A DNA stretch of 64,000 nucleotides from CAYYJR01 sp964472305 (GTDB lineage Bacteria; Armatimonadota; Hebobacteria; CAIYQO01): contig CAYYJR010000001.1 of the NCBI GenBank assembly GCA_964472305.1, forward strand, positions 248,001-312,000, in the 5' to 3' direction. The position numbers and the translations under genes are program-made. The notes under the pieces were generated by a model. The model had not been told where the DNA came from. It saw nothing but the letters and a program-made list of their open reading frames with translations, and searched no databases. Positions 44,333-52,978 of this stretch are shown here, piece after piece; within the stretch, counting starts at the first letter, position 1, and every line of letters begins with the position of its first letter.

Positions 44333-44962
44333 ATGACGCGACAACGCGGATACACGCTGGTCGAGATACTCGTGGTCGTCACCATTCTCGCGGTACTGAT
44401 CGGCATACTCATTCCGGTGGTCGGCAGCGCGACACGGCAGGCCAATATGGCGCGCTGCCATCAAAACCTGATGAAGATCGGTCAGGCGCTGCTAGCCTAT
44501 CGCCAGGATACCGGGGCGTATCCCGGCCCGGACAATCCGATGGGTGCACTGGCAGCCGCGTATCCGAAAACGCTGCCCGCCATCCTCACCTGCCCGAAAG
44601 ATCCAGAGGACAACCACGACACCTACGACGAGTTCTATAATTATTGGGGCTATCGGACCGGAAGCAGCCCCGATCCCTTTCCCACCGGCGCCGATGCGAA
44701 GGCCTATTTCATCACCCAGAACAGCGCGACAAAATTTTACTGGCGTCCCGATGTCGTCGTCACTGACCTCGGCGCGCCCGATACAGATTTTCCCGGACTG
44801 GCCAACCCGTCGCCGCCGGGCAATATCATCGTCACCGTCTGCCGGTTCCATACCGAGAGCCACAACAAATACCTGGTGCTGCGCAAAAGCGGTGAAGTCT
44901 CCTTCATCGCTCCCGATGGGAAGGATGCCACTTTCTGGACCTTTAGTAAAGGCGCGCAATAA
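44333..44962 (+). CDS. type IV prepilin-like protein
   Basis: 209 residues. MTRQRGYTLVEILVVVTILAVLIGILIPV has a positively charged leader ending in Gly6 before YTLVE, with Glu10 as the conserved Glu5 of the mature pilin, and then the long N-terminal helix. The globular part has C..C pairs and ends in a beta-rich stretch. It is the substrate of PilD, cleaved after Gly6, and would be a pilin or pseudopilin. GAGGAGA lies 4 bases before the start; TATAAT at 44296-44301 is its promoter. Confidence 0.9.
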   Translation: MTRQRGYTLVEILVVVTILAVLIGILIPVVGSATRQANMARCHQNLMKIGQALLAYRQDTGAYPGPDNPMGALAAAYPKTLPAILTCPKDPEDNHDTYDEFYNYWGYRTGSSPDPFPTGADAKAYFITQNSATKFYWRPDVVVTDLGAPDTDFPGLANPSPPGNIIVTVCRFHTESHNKYLVLRKSGEVSFIAPDGKDATFWTFSKGAQ

Positions 44963-45115
44963 CCGCCGGCGTGGGTACGTAGTTGCAGTGCGTGGCTGGT
45001 AAGTGCGGACGGCCACCCATGGCCAACGCATCCACGGCAACACAAGCGGTCTGTTTCCTCCATGATCGTACTGTTGACTACGATTGCGAGACTATTCAAA
45101 CGGGTGTTTTTGCGC

Positions 45116-45121
45116 TATAAT
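45116..45121 (+). promoter_or_regulatory. -10 element TATAAT of thpR
   Basis: TATAAT with a weak -35 TATTCA (45093-45098) 17 bp upstream. Start of transcription near 45128, 44 bases before the GTG. It probably also serves recA. Confidence 0.55.
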
Positions 45122-45171
45122 GGTGCGACGTGAGCGATCAGGCGGATACTTGACGCGCTCAGGAGGACGGA

Positions 45172-45762
45172 GTGGCGGAGATCCGCTCATTTATCGCCGC
45201 GGCCATCAGCCCCGCGCTCATCACGCGATTGGCGACCGTACAACAGCAGCTACGGCACGCGGAAGCATCAGTCGCCTGGGTGCGCCCGGAGGGGATGCAC
45301 CTGACACTGAAATTTCTTGGCGCGCTGCCGGCGGAGCGCGTGCCCGCCATCGGCGACGCGCTGGAGCATGTCGCCGGCGCCTTTCCGCCGATCGACGTCA
45401 GTGTGGACGGCGCGGGCGCCTTCCCGACGTTGCGCCGGGCGCGGGTGATCTGGGTCGGCATCGGCGCCGGGGGAGACGCCTTGTGCGCGCTGGCTGCCGC
45501 GGTGGACGAGGCAGTGGCTGCGCTGGGCTTCCCGCGTGAGCCGCGACCGTTCAACCCGCACCTGACGCTGGGCCGCGTCAAGTCACCGGAGGGATTGGAC
45601 CGGCTGATCCCGCTGGTACAGGCGCTGGCGGGTGAACATTTCGGCACGATGACCGTGCAATCCATCGATTTGATGCGCAGCGACCTGGGTTCCGCTGGCG
45701 CGCGCTATACGGCATTGCGGCGTCTGCCATTGGCCGGCCCGCAACCACGGATAATTGAATAG
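45172..45762 (+). CDS. thpR: RNA 2',3'-cyclic phosphodiesterase
   Basis: 196 residues. Two HxTx motifs, HLTLKFLG (from His43) and PHLTLGRVK (C-terminal half), are the 2H phosphoesterase catalytic pair. It opens 2',3'-cyclic phosphates to 2'-phosphates at RNA ends. The start is GTG at 45172 with GGAGGACGGA upstream. It precedes recA by 49 bp and likely shares its transcript. Confidence 0.93.
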   Translation: MAEIRSFIAAAISPALITRLATVQQQLRHAEASVAWVRPEGMHLTLKFLGALPAERVPAIGDALEHVAGAFPPIDVSVDGAGAFPTLRRARVIWVGIGAGGDALCALAAAVDEAVAALGFPREPRPFNPHLTLGRVKSPEGLDRLIPLVQALAGEHFGTMTVQSIDLMRSDLGSAGARYTALRRLPLAGPQPRIIE

Positions 45763-45811
45763 CCGCCGGGGGCGCATAACCCGGCATCTTGTTTTACGAG
45801 TGAGTAGGGAT

Positions 45812-46870
45812 ATGGCAACAACCAAGAATACGGTCAGTGAGAAAGAACGAGCGTTGGACCTGGCGATGGGCCAGATTGATAAAATGTTTGGCAAGGGATC
45901 AGTGATGCGGTTGGGTGAGATGTCGACCCGCATTCAAACCGAAGTGATCCCCACCGGCTGCCTGCCGTTGGATATCGCGTTGGGCGTCGGCGGCATTCCA
46001 CGTGGACGCATCAGTGAAATTTACGGCAATGAGTCGTCCGGCAAAACCACGCTGGCCTACCACATCATTGCCGAGGCGCAGCGCGCCGGCGGCACCTGCG
46101 CTTTCATCGATGCCGAGCACGCCCTCGATCCCGCCTATGCGGCCAAGTGCGGCGTGAACGTGGATGAGTTGCTGTTATCGCAGCCGGATTACGGCGAGCA
46201 GGCGCTGGACATCGCCGATTTACTGGTGCGCTCCGGCGCCATCGATATCTTTGTGGTCGACTCGGTGGCGGCGCTGGTGCCGAAAACCGAACTGGAAGGT
46301 GAGATGGGCGACAACCAGGTGGGCCTGCAGGCGCGTCTGATGTCGAAAGCGCTGCGCAAGCTGGCCGGTTCGTTGAATAAAAGCCGTTGCGCCGGCATCT
46401 TCATCAACCAGTTGCGGGAAAAGGTCGGCATTATGTTCGGCAATCCGGAAACCACCCCGGGCGGTCGCGCGTTGAAGTTCTGGGCTTCGGTGCGCATCGA
46501 GTTGCGTCGGGTAGAGAACATTAAGTCCGGCACCGACGTGATCGGCAGCCGCAGCCGCGCCAAAGTGGTGAAGAACAAAGTGTCACCGCCTTTCCGCCAG
46601 GCGGATTTCGATATCATGTATGGCTCGGGCATCAGCCGCGGCAGCGGCATCCTCGACCTGGGCATCACCTGTGGCCTGATTACGAAAACCGGAGCCTTTT
46701 TTAGCTACAACGACGCCCGTCTCGGTCATGGTCGCGACAACGCCCGTGTGTTCTTGGAAGAAAATGCGGAAATAGCGCAAGAGATCGAGCAGCGCATCCG
46801 CGATCATGCCACGGCCGCGCCGGGTCCCGTTGTGAAACCCGAGCTGGCGGACGACGAGTCGGAGGAATAA
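45812..46870 (+). CDS. recA: recombinase RecA
   Basis: 352 residues, no intein. GNESSGKTT is the Walker A, FVVDSVAALVP the Walker B, and the L1/L2 loops EGEMGDNQVGLQARLMS and INQLREKVGIMFGNPETTPGG are conserved. The C-terminal acidic tail (DDESEE) is short. It forms the filament on single-stranded DNA for homologous recombination and SOS induction. AGGGA lies five bases before the ATG. No obvious LexA box was seen in the 50 bp upstream. It is followed by a GerW-like gene, then recX and rny. Confidence 0.98.
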   Translation: MATTKNTVSEKERALDLAMGQIDKMFGKGSVMRLGEMSTRIQTEVIPTGCLPLDIALGVGGIPRGRISEIYGNESSGKTTLAYHIIAEAQRAGGTCAFIDAEHALDPAYAAKCGVNVDELLLSQPDYGEQALDIADLLVRSGAIDIFVVDSVAALVPKTELEGEMGDNQVGLQARLMSKALRKLAGSLNKSRCAGIFINQLREKVGIMFGNPETTPGGRALKFWASVRIELRRVENIKSGTDVIGSRSRAKVVKNKVSPPFRQADFDIMYGSGISRGSGILDLGITCGLITKTGAFFSYNDARLGHGRDNARVFLEENAEIAQEIEQRIRDHATAAPGPVVKPELADDESEE

Positions 46871-46916
46871 TCCACACCCGCTCCTGTCCGCGGATGCCTG
46901 CCGGAGGAGCGCAGTC

Positions 46917-47273
46917 ATGGATCTTTCGCAAGCCCGTGATCTGTTGAGCCAGGTGCAAGCCGGCGCGCGCGTTTCCACCGCCATCGGTGAACCGGTGGCG
47001 GTGGGTGAGCGCATGGTTATTCCCGCCGCGGAGGTGATCTACGGTGGTGGCGGCGGGGGCGGCAGCGGCAAATCCGCGCGGGAGCAACCGGCGGAAGGCG
47101 GCGGGGGCGGGGGCGGCGGCGGCGTACGCATTCGGCCGCTGGGTTGCTGGGTGTTCGACCAGGATGGCGAGCGGTGGGTGCCGGCGCTGGACGTCAATCG
47201 GCTGGTGCTGATTGCGGGCGGCGTGCTCTCCCTGCTTCTGCTCACGGCGCGCGCTTTCGTGCGGCGCAAGTAA
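46917..47273 (+). CDS. GerW/YtfJ-like protein with C-terminal membrane helix
   Basis: 118 residues. VQAGARVSTAIGEPVAVGERMVIPAAEVIYGGG is the YtfJ/GerW signature, then two poly-Gly runs, RPLGCWVFDQDGERWVPAL and a C-terminal helix (about 96-112). In spore formers GerW acts in germination; in non-sporulating phyla its role is unknown. A ribosome site GGAGGAG lies about 8 bases before the ATG. It sits between recA and recX, an unusual place. The GGGGG runs make this frame and its antisense both look open, but family residues fix the strand. Confidence 0.8.
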   Translation: MDLSQARDLLSQVQAGARVSTAIGEPVAVGERMVIPAAEVIYGGGGGGGSGKSAREQPAEGGGGGGGGGVRIRPLGCWVFDQDGERWVPALDVNRLVLIAGGVLSLLLLTARAFVRRK

Positions 47274-47392
47274 ACGGTCCTCTCGCTTCACGGGATTCAT
47301 ACCGATTCGTTCCGGGTATGCTCAGGGCACTGCGCGATCGCACACGCGACCGCGGTGCCCTGTTGTACTCAGTCGGCGCGAGACCACCTGGT

Positions 47393-47887
47393 ATGATCGA
47401 TCAGCATGCTGAACAAGACCACGCGATGCAGTACGCCTTGCGCGTACTGGGTTATCGCGCGCGTAGTGAAGCGGAAATGCGCCAGAAACTGCAGCGTAAA
47501 GGCTTTTCCCCATTGGTCACCGACCGCACACTGGCGGAATTGATGCGGTTGGGACTACTCGACGACCGCGAATTTTCCCGCGGCTGGGTGGACGCGCGCA
47601 CGGGGTATGGGCAAATTCGTCTGCGCCAGGAGTTGCGACAAAAAGGAGTTGACCGCGATGTCGCGGAAGAAACTATTGCCATGGCTCGAACGGCGGAGGG
47701 CGAATTTGCCTTTGCCCGGCGTATCGCGATGCGCGCGGTGCGCACGCAGACTGCCCCGCTCGACCGTGCAACCATGTTGCGCTTGCGGCGATTGTTGATC
47801 CGGCGCGGATTTACCGCGGAGATCGTGTATCGCGTCTGCGCCGCACTGAGCGATAATCTTAGCGCGGAGGGAGACTGGCTGGAGTAA
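47393..47887 (+). CDS. recX: recombination regulator RecX
   Basis: 164 residues from the chosen ATG. Three helical modules typical of RecX: YALRVLGYRARSEAEMRQKLQRKGF, LMRLGLLDDREFSRGWVDAR and LRQELRQKGVDRDVAEETI, with a fourth segment LRRLLIRRGFTAEIVYRV. It binds RecA filaments and limits their growth. The start is uncertain: ATGs at 47318, 47393 and 47426 are possible and none has a good ribosome site. The start at 47393 gives the usual RecX length. It follows the gerW-like gene. Confidence 0.88.
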   Translation: MIDQHAEQDHAMQYALRVLGYRARSEAEMRQKLQRKGFSPLVTDRTLAELMRLGLLDDREFSRGWVDARTGYGQIRLRQELRQKGVDRDVAEETIAMARTAEGEFAFARRIAMRAVRTQTAPLDRATMLRLRRLLIRRGFTAEIVYRVCAALSDNLSAEGDWLE

Positions 47888-47934
47888 TCCCGGTTCCCGC
47901 ATGCCGCCAGCCCGGCGTGTGATATCCATACAGT

Positions 47935-49494
47935 GTGAGGAGGGAACATCCCATTCTTCAGTACATCTTTTTAGGGATCGGCGCTCTCATCGGCTTGCTG
48001 GCCGGCGGCGCCGTTGCAGTATATTTCCTGGTGCGCCCTTTGCGCGCCGCCGAGGAACGAGCCCACGAAGCCGAACGCCAGCGCGATCTGGCCGTGAAAG
48101 ATCTGGAGGCCGAACAACAGCAGGTTCAACTGAAAGTCGCGGACGAAGTGTTGCGCATTCGGGAGGAACTGGAGCAGAAACAAGAAAACAATCGTGCGGA
48201 GATGTTTCGGCTGGAGCGCCGTCTGACGCAAAAAGACGAAGCGCTCGACCGTAAGTTAGAGAGTGTCTCACGCCGTGAGCGTGAGTTAGCCCAAGGTGAG
48301 CAGGAGATGGAAACCCGGCTGCACGAGGCGGCCGAACTGATCACCAAACGCCAGGTGGAGTTGCAGCGCATCACCGGCTTGTCCTACGACCAGGCCAAGA
48401 CTGAGCTGCTGGAACAGGTGCGCAATCAGGCGAAGCTGGAAGTCGCCCGAGTGGCGCGCAATATCGAAGAGGAAGCCCTGGAGCACGCCGAGACTGAGGC
48501 GCGCCGTATCGTGACTATGGCGATTCAGCGCGTATCGGTGGAACAGACCATGGAAAGCACGGTGTCGGTGGTGCCCATCAGCAGCGACGAGTTGAAGGGG
48601 CGCATCATTGGACGCGAAGGCCGCAATATCCGCACCTTCGAGACGCTGACCGGAGTGGACCTGATCATCGACGACACGCCGGAAGCAGTGGTCATCTCCG
48701 GCTTCGATCCCGTCCGGCGCGAGGTGGCGCGGCTCGCGCTGCAAAACCTGATCGAAGACGGGCGCATTCACCCCTCGCGCATCGAGGAATCGGTGGAGCG
48801 TGCGAAGGCGGAGGTGGAGCGGCAGATCAAGCTGGCCGGCGAGCGGGCGGTGATGAGCACCGGCCTGACCGGGTTGCACCCCGATCTGGTGCGCGCACTG
48901 GGTCGCCTGCGTTATCGCACCAGCTTTGGCCAGAACGCGTTGGACCATTCCATCGAAGTGTGCCACCTGACACGCATGATGGCGGAGGAACTCGGCGCCA
49001 GTGTGGAGATCGCCAAGCGCGCCGGTTTGCTGCACGACATCGGCAAGGCGAGTGAAAGCGAGAGCGAAGGCGCGCATCACCAGCTTTCCGTCGAGCTGGC
49101 GAAACGCTGCCGCGAAAAGCCGGAGGTGCTGCACGCCATCGCCGCGCACCACGGCGACCCGCATCCGGAAACGGTGGAGGCCGTGCTGGTGCAGGCCGCG
49201 GACGCCGTTTCCGCCGCCCGTCCCGGCGCGCGCCGCGAATCGCTGGAAAACTACGTCAAGCGCCTGCAAAAGCTGGAAGAAATCGCCGTGTCGCAGCCGG
49301 GCGTGGAACGCTGCTACGCCATCCAGGCGGGCCGCGAAATCCGCATCATGGTGAAACCCGAGCAGATCGACGATCAGGGTGCCTACCTGATCGCAAAGGA
49401 TGTGGCCCACGAGATCGAAGAGCACATGCAGTACCCGGGCCAGATCAAGGTCACCGTTATCCGCGAAACGCGTCAGGTGGAATACGCGAAATAA
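47935..49494 (+). CDS. rny: ribonuclease Y
   Basis: 519 residues. One membrane helix (about 10-30), a long coiled coil (about 35-180), a KH domain (about 205-270, with GRIIGREGRNIRTFETLTG) and an HD domain (about 335-430) with LLHDIGKA and AAHHGD. It starts decay of many mRNAs at the membrane. The start is ambiguous: the frame opens with GTG at 47935 without a ribosome site upstream, while AGGAGG just after it sits 9 bases before an in-frame ATT at 47953. Confidence 0.95.
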   Translation: MRREHPILQYIFLGIGALIGLLAGGAVAVYFLVRPLRAAEERAHEAERQRDLAVKDLEAEQQQVQLKVADEVLRIREELEQKQENNRAEMFRLERRLTQKDEALDRKLESVSRRERELAQGEQEMETRLHEAAELITKRQVELQRITGLSYDQAKTELLEQVRNQAKLEVARVARNIEEEALEHAETEARRIVTMAIQRVSVEQTMESTVSVVPISSDELKGRIIGREGRNIRTFETLTGVDLIIDDTPEAVVISGFDPVRREVARLALQNLIEDGRIHPSRIEESVERAKAEVERQIKLAGERAVMSTGLTGLHPDLVRALGRLRYRTSFGQNALDHSIEVCHLTRMMAEELGASVEIAKRAGLLHDIGKASESESEGAHHQLSVELAKRCREKPEVLHAIAAHHGDPHPETVEAVLVQAADAVSAARPGARRESLENYVKRLQKLEEIAVSQPGVERCYAIQAGREIRIMVKPEQIDDQGAYLIAKDVAHEIEEHMQYPGQIKVTVIRETRQVEYAK

Positions 49495-49529
49495 CGACAA
49501 CTGCCAGACCGGTTTTTGTTGAGCAGGCA

Positions 49530-49572
49530 ACGCAGCGGAGTGCAGCAGGCATTCCGCTGCGTGCTGTCATTT
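49530..49572 (+). terminator. probable terminator of rny
   Basis: ACGCAGCGGA (49530-49539) and TCCGCTGCGT (49553-49562) pair perfectly; TTTTT follows after seven bases (49569-49574). Confidence 0.65.
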
Positions 49573-49589
49573 TTACGAGGGCAGGAGCG

Positions 49590-49618
49590 TTGACGCCCAT
49601 CTCGTCGCTCCGTACAAT
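49590..49618 (+). promoter_or_regulatory. promoter of the M20 peptidase gene
   Basis: TTGACG (49590-49595), 17-bp spacer, TACAAT (49613-49618). Confidence 0.75.
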
Positions 49619-49708
49619 ACAGCAGGCGCCCGCCGGGAAATGTTGCAGCCGGCAATCGGCGTGCGCCCTGGTGATGTCTCGCCGGAGTTATCCCCATGAG
49701 GATGGCTG

Positions 49709-50815
49709 ATGATGACCGTCTCTGAACTGTGTGCCGCGTTGATTCGCATACCGACAACCGAGCCGGCCACCACTGCGCCAGCCATCACGCTGTGCGCCGA
49801 GGTGTTGGCGCCGGCAGGATTTCGGTTGATTCACCAGTTTGAGACCGCACCCGGCATCGCCAGCGCGCTGTTGGAGCGCGCGGGCGATGGTCCGCCGTTG
49901 CTCATCGATGGCCATCTGGACACCGTGCCGGTGGGTCAGGCGGACGCCTGGCAGTGCTCACCGCTGGGCGGCGTCATCGCGGACGGGGCAGTATGGGGAC
50001 GCGGCGCGGTCGATGACAAAGGTCCGCTGGCGGCGGCGGTCGCGGCATTGCGTGACTACACCGGCTCGCGGCGCCTGTTGCTCAGCCTGACCGGCGACGA
50101 AGAACTGTATATGCGCGGCATCCAACGCATGCTCGAACATCCGGTGGCGGGCGCAGCCACACAGGCCATCGCGCTGGAGCCGACCGAGTTGATTCCCGTG
50201 CATGCCCACAAAGGCAACGCCAACGTGCGTGTGGAGGTAAAGGGACAGGCGGCGCACGCCTCGCGCCCATGGGCGGGGCGCAACGCCATCGATGAGAAGA
50301 TGCGGCTGATCGCCGCGATGCAGGCATGGTTCGCGGCTGGTGAGGCGACCCACCGTGTGGCAGCGTTCGAGGATGAAGCGCCCACGCTGGTGGTTACCAG
50401 AGAATTCACCCCCAACGAAGCCTATAACGTCATTCCTGCCCACGCCTGCTACTGGTACAATTATCGTCCGCTGCCCGGCGAACAAGAACCATTCGATCGC
50501 CTGCTGGCATATCTGCGCGATCTGGCGACAGCGTGGGAATTGCCGATCGTGACGGAGAATGAATTTCTCGTTCCGGCGTTTCTGACCCCCACCGATACCC
50601 CGCTCATCCGCGCGCTGGCCCGTGTCAGCGGACAACCAGCCGGTTGGGTGGCATATGGCACGCATGCCGGTTATCTGGCAGATGGGACGCGCGAAGTGGC
50701 GGTGTTCGGGCCCGGCAGCATCACCAGGGCGCACCGCGAGAATGAGCACATCACCCTGCGCGAGTTGAATGAGGGAGTGGAGATGCTGCAGGGTCTGCTG
50801 GCGCTGCTGGCATGA
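49709..50815 (+). CDS. M20-family metallopeptidase/deacetylase
   Basis: 368 residues. LLIDGHLDTVPVG (zinc ligand His and Asp), WGRGAVDDKGPLAAAV (bridging Asp), LLSLTGDEELYM (catalytic Glu pair) and the C-terminal TRAHRENEHI give the full M20 site. The dimerisation domain follows the HKGNANVRVEVKGQAAHASRPWAGRNAID stretch. It hydrolyses an N-acylated amino acid, for example succinyl-diaminopimelate, acetyl-ornithine or a peptide; the substrate is not decided by sequence. GAGGA lies seven bases before the ATG at 49709; a second ATG follows immediately. Confidence 0.9.
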   Translation: MMTVSELCAALIRIPTTEPATTAPAITLCAEVLAPAGFRLIHQFETAPGIASALLERAGDGPPLLIDGHLDTVPVGQADAWQCSPLGGVIADGAVWGRGAVDDKGPLAAAVAALRDYTGSRRLLLSLTGDEELYMRGIQRMLEHPVAGAATQAIALEPTELIPVHAHKGNANVRVEVKGQAAHASRPWAGRNAIDEKMRLIAAMQAWFAAGEATHRVAAFEDEAPTLVVTREFTPNEAYNVIPAHACYWYNYRPLPGEQEPFDRLLAYLRDLATAWELPIVTENEFLVPAFLTPTDTPLIRALARVSGQPAGWVAYGTHAGYLADGTREVAVFGPGSITRAHRENEHITLRELNEGVEMLQGLLALLA

Positions 50816-50861
50816 ATGCGGTTCCGTCCGCGCCGGGAGCAGGGGTGGGGGAGGGATTGCG

Positions 50862-51734
50862 TCACCCCGCGCCGTTACCGCCGCCCCATTGCAGTTTATC
50901 GCGCAGGCGATCGTAGAAGGACGACAGGCCCAGCTTTACCAGCCGCGCCCGCTCCGCCGCGGGTTGCACAACCACCAGGTCGCCGGACTGCACCGTTACC
51001 GGTTCCTGCCCATCGGCGATCACCAGCATTTCGTCGCCGTGCTGATTGCTCTCGCAACGCACCTCTACCTGATCGGTAGCCGGCACCACCATGGGGCGGA
51101 ATGACAGGCTGTGCGGGCAGATGGGCACCAGCACCATCACTGAGGCGGTGGGGTGCACGATGGGCCCGCCCGCCGCCAGCACGTAGGCGGTGGAGCCGGT
51201 GGGGGTGGAGAGAATAAGGCCGTCCGCGCCGATGCGTCCAAGCATGTGCCCGGCAACATCAACGCTCAGGTTGATTAATCGACCTTTGGCGCCTTGCCGG
51301 ACCACGATATCATTTAATGCCAACTGTTCCGCGAGCACCTGGCCGTTGCGCAGAATCGCGGCATGCAGCATCATGCGCGCTTCCAGCGTATATTCGCCGT
51401 TGAGTATGCGCGGCAGGTAATGCGGCAACTCGTCGGGAGCCAATTCGGTGAGAAAACCCAGCGCGCCGGCGTTTACTCCCAGCACGGGCACCTGTTGCGG
51501 GGCGGCCATGCGCACGGCGCCCAGCATGGTGCCGTCGCCGCCGATCGCCACCGCCAGTTCGGTGCCTTCAGTGACCGTCTGCGCGGGCACCGCGCACGCG
51601 GGGCATGCCAACGCTTCCGCCAGCAACGGCTCCATGCACACCGTATGCCCGTGGTCCAGCAGCCAGGTTACCGTCCGATGCACGATCTCCAGCGCGTGCG
51701 GGCGATATAGAGTGGCAAACAACGCGATTCGCAT
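50862..51734 (-). CDS. nadK: NAD kinase
   Basis: 290 residues. GGDGTM (65-70), the NE/D motif LNDIVVRQG (about 140), TPTGSTAYVLAAGGPIVHP and ICPHSLSFRPMV are the NAD kinase signatures. It phosphorylates NAD to NADP. The ATG at 51734 follows TACAAT by ten bases, with GGGA between them; the leader is very short. The C-terminus ends in Gly/Asn-rich residues. It converges on the M20 gene. Confidence 0.96.
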   Translation of the reverse strand: MRIALFATLYRPHALEIVHRTVTWLLDHGHTVCMEPLLAEALACPACAVPAQTVTEGTELAVAIGGDGTMLGAVRMAAPQQVPVLGVNAGALGFLTELAPDELPHYLPRILNGEYTLEARMMLHAAILRNGQVLAEQLALNDIVVRQGAKGRLINLSVDVAGHMLGRIGADGLILSTPTGSTAYVLAAGGPIVHPTASVMVLVPICPHSLSFRPMVVPATDQVEVRCESNQHGDEMLVIADGQEPVTVQSGDLVVVQPAAERARLVKLGLSSFYDRLRDKLQWGGGNGAG

Positions 51735-51781
51735 AGTCCCTGCTATTGTACACGTTCCCCCCGGCATGGTCCAGCCGCCTG

Positions 51782-51810
51782 TTGAAGAACCGGTCGCAGA
51801 CTGGTATGCT
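51782..51810 (+). promoter_or_regulatory. promoter of the nitroreductase gene
   Basis: TTGAAG (51782-51787), 17-bp spacer, TATGCT (51805-51810). Confidence 0.75.
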
Positions 51811-51849
51811 TGCTACACCGCTCGCGTTACGACCGAAAGGAGGACCGAC

Positions 51850-52344
51850 ATGGATGCGTTAATTGCGCTTCGCACCCGCCGGAGCATTCGCCGTTACCAG
51901 GATCGCCCGGTGCCGCGGGAAGACCTGGAAATACTGGTTGACTGCGCGCACCTAGCGGCCACCGCCCGCGGTGTGCAGCCGTGGGAATTCGTGGTGGTCA
52001 CCGACGCCGCCATGCGCGTCCGGTTAGCCGCAATCACCGAATATGGCAAGTTCATCGCCCAGGCACCGGCGGCAGTGGTGGTTTTCTGCCGTGATACGAA
52101 GTATTACCTGGAAGATGGCTGCAACGCCACCGAGAACCTGCTCATCGCCGCCACCGCGCTGGGACTGGGCAGTTGCTGGGTTGCCGGCGACAAGAAACCG
52201 TATGCAGACGACATCCGTGATATGCTCGGTGCACCCGCGGAATACCGGCTCATCGCTATTGTCGCAGTCGGGTATGCGGCAGAGGCGCCCACCCCGATGA
52301 AGCGCACGCTGCACGAAGTGTTGCACTGGGAACGGTTCGCCTGA
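51850..52344 (+). CDS. nitroreductase-family FMN protein
   Basis: 164 residues. ALIALRTRRSIRRYQDRPVPRE is the N-terminal FMN motif, with AATARGVQPWEFVVVTD, NATENLLIAATALGLGSCWV and AIVAVGYAAEAP downstream. These are small two-domain NAD(P)H-dependent flavin enzymes acting on nitro groups, quinones or similar. Substrate unknown. AAGGAGG lies five bases before the ATG. Longer open frames upstream cross the promoter and nadK. Confidence 0.93.
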   Translation: MDALIALRTRRSIRRYQDRPVPREDLEILVDCAHLAATARGVQPWEFVVVTDAAMRVRLAAITEYGKFIAQAPAAVVVFCRDTKYYLEDGCNATENLLIAATALGLGSCWVAGDKKPYADDIRDMLGAPAEYRLIAIVAVGYAAEAPTPMKRTLHEVLHWERFA

Positions 52345-52380
52345 CGCAACACGCGGCAATCATCACGGTTTGCTGCCGAC

Positions 52381-52428
52381 GGGGATTACGGAAACACGAG
52401 ACAGCGGAACCGCATGTGACCGAAGTGC
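52381..52428 (+). repeat. dispersed intergenic repeat, copy C
   Basis: 48 bases that match 53409-53455 at about 85 % identity, in the same orientation: shared ACACGAGA, AGCGG, ACCGCAT and CGAAGTGC. Its core also resembles copies A and B (GGAAC..AGAAA..CGCAT). It lies just after the nitroreductase gene and before the thiamine-binding gene. Confidence 0.7.
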
Positions 52429-52580
52429 ATAAGGCCTGCAATCCATCCACCTTGTCGCATATCCGCATCGATACCCGTGCATCCTTCCGGTACAATGGTC
52501 TGGATAGGGTACGGCGTTGCCGCGGACAGAACGCTGGTCATACCGCCGCACAGTGGGCGGACGACCGGAGGAGGATGACG

Positions 52581-52880
52581 ATGACGGTGTTGGCGGAAGT
52601 GACAATGATCCCGGTGGGCACCGGGAGCCCAAGCATCAGCCGAATGATTGCGGATAGCATTAAAGTGATCAGGCAGCACGGATTGAAATACGAAGTGACT
52701 TCGACGGGTACGAACCTGGAAGGCTCGCTCGATGACATTTTGCAGACGGTGCGTGAAATGAACGAAGTGCCGTTCCGTGAAGGCGCCGATCGTGTAGTGC
52801 TATTGTTGCGGTTGGATGATCGGCGTGACAAATCGATCTCGCTGGAGTACGAAGAGCAATCGGTGACGGAAAAACTGTAA
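52581..52880 (+). CDS. MTH1187/YkoF-like thiamine-binding protein
   Basis: 99 residues. AEVTMIPVGTG.PSISRMIADSIKVI, the tight GLKYEVTSTGTNLEG and the closing EVPFREGADRVVLLLRLDDRRDKSIS match the Thiamine_BP (MTH1187) family of small ferredoxin-fold proteins. The family binds thiamine or related molecules; the role is not settled. GGAGGAGG stands six bases before the ATG at 52581. It is bordered by repeat C upstream and zinc-ribbon copy 2 and repeat D downstream. Confidence 0.9.
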   Translation: MTVLAEVTMIPVGTGSPSISRMIADSIKVIRQHGLKYEVTSTGTNLEGSLDDILQTVREMNEVPFREGADRVVLLLRLDDRRDKSISLEYEEQSVTEKL

Positions 52881-52942
52881 CGCGGCCGGGGTGTCGCCGA
52901 CGCCTTCCGACGACACCAGGGGTCGTTTATACCCTGAAAAAG

Positions 52943-52971
52943 TTGACTCAGTGGTGAGATTCTGGTATAGT
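52943..52971 (+). promoter_or_regulatory. sigma70-type promoter of zinc-ribbon gene, copy 2
   Basis: TTGACT (52943-52948), 17-bp spacer, TATAGT (52966-52971). Confidence 0.85.
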
Positions 52972-52978
52972 GCAGCAA

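Noticed and set aside
45000..45170. Possible tRNA, tmRNA, SRP RNA or RNase P RNA in intergenic gaps
   Set aside because: No GGTTCGA/CCGGAAGGAAGC/GAGGAAAGTCC-type signatures were found in any gap of the window.
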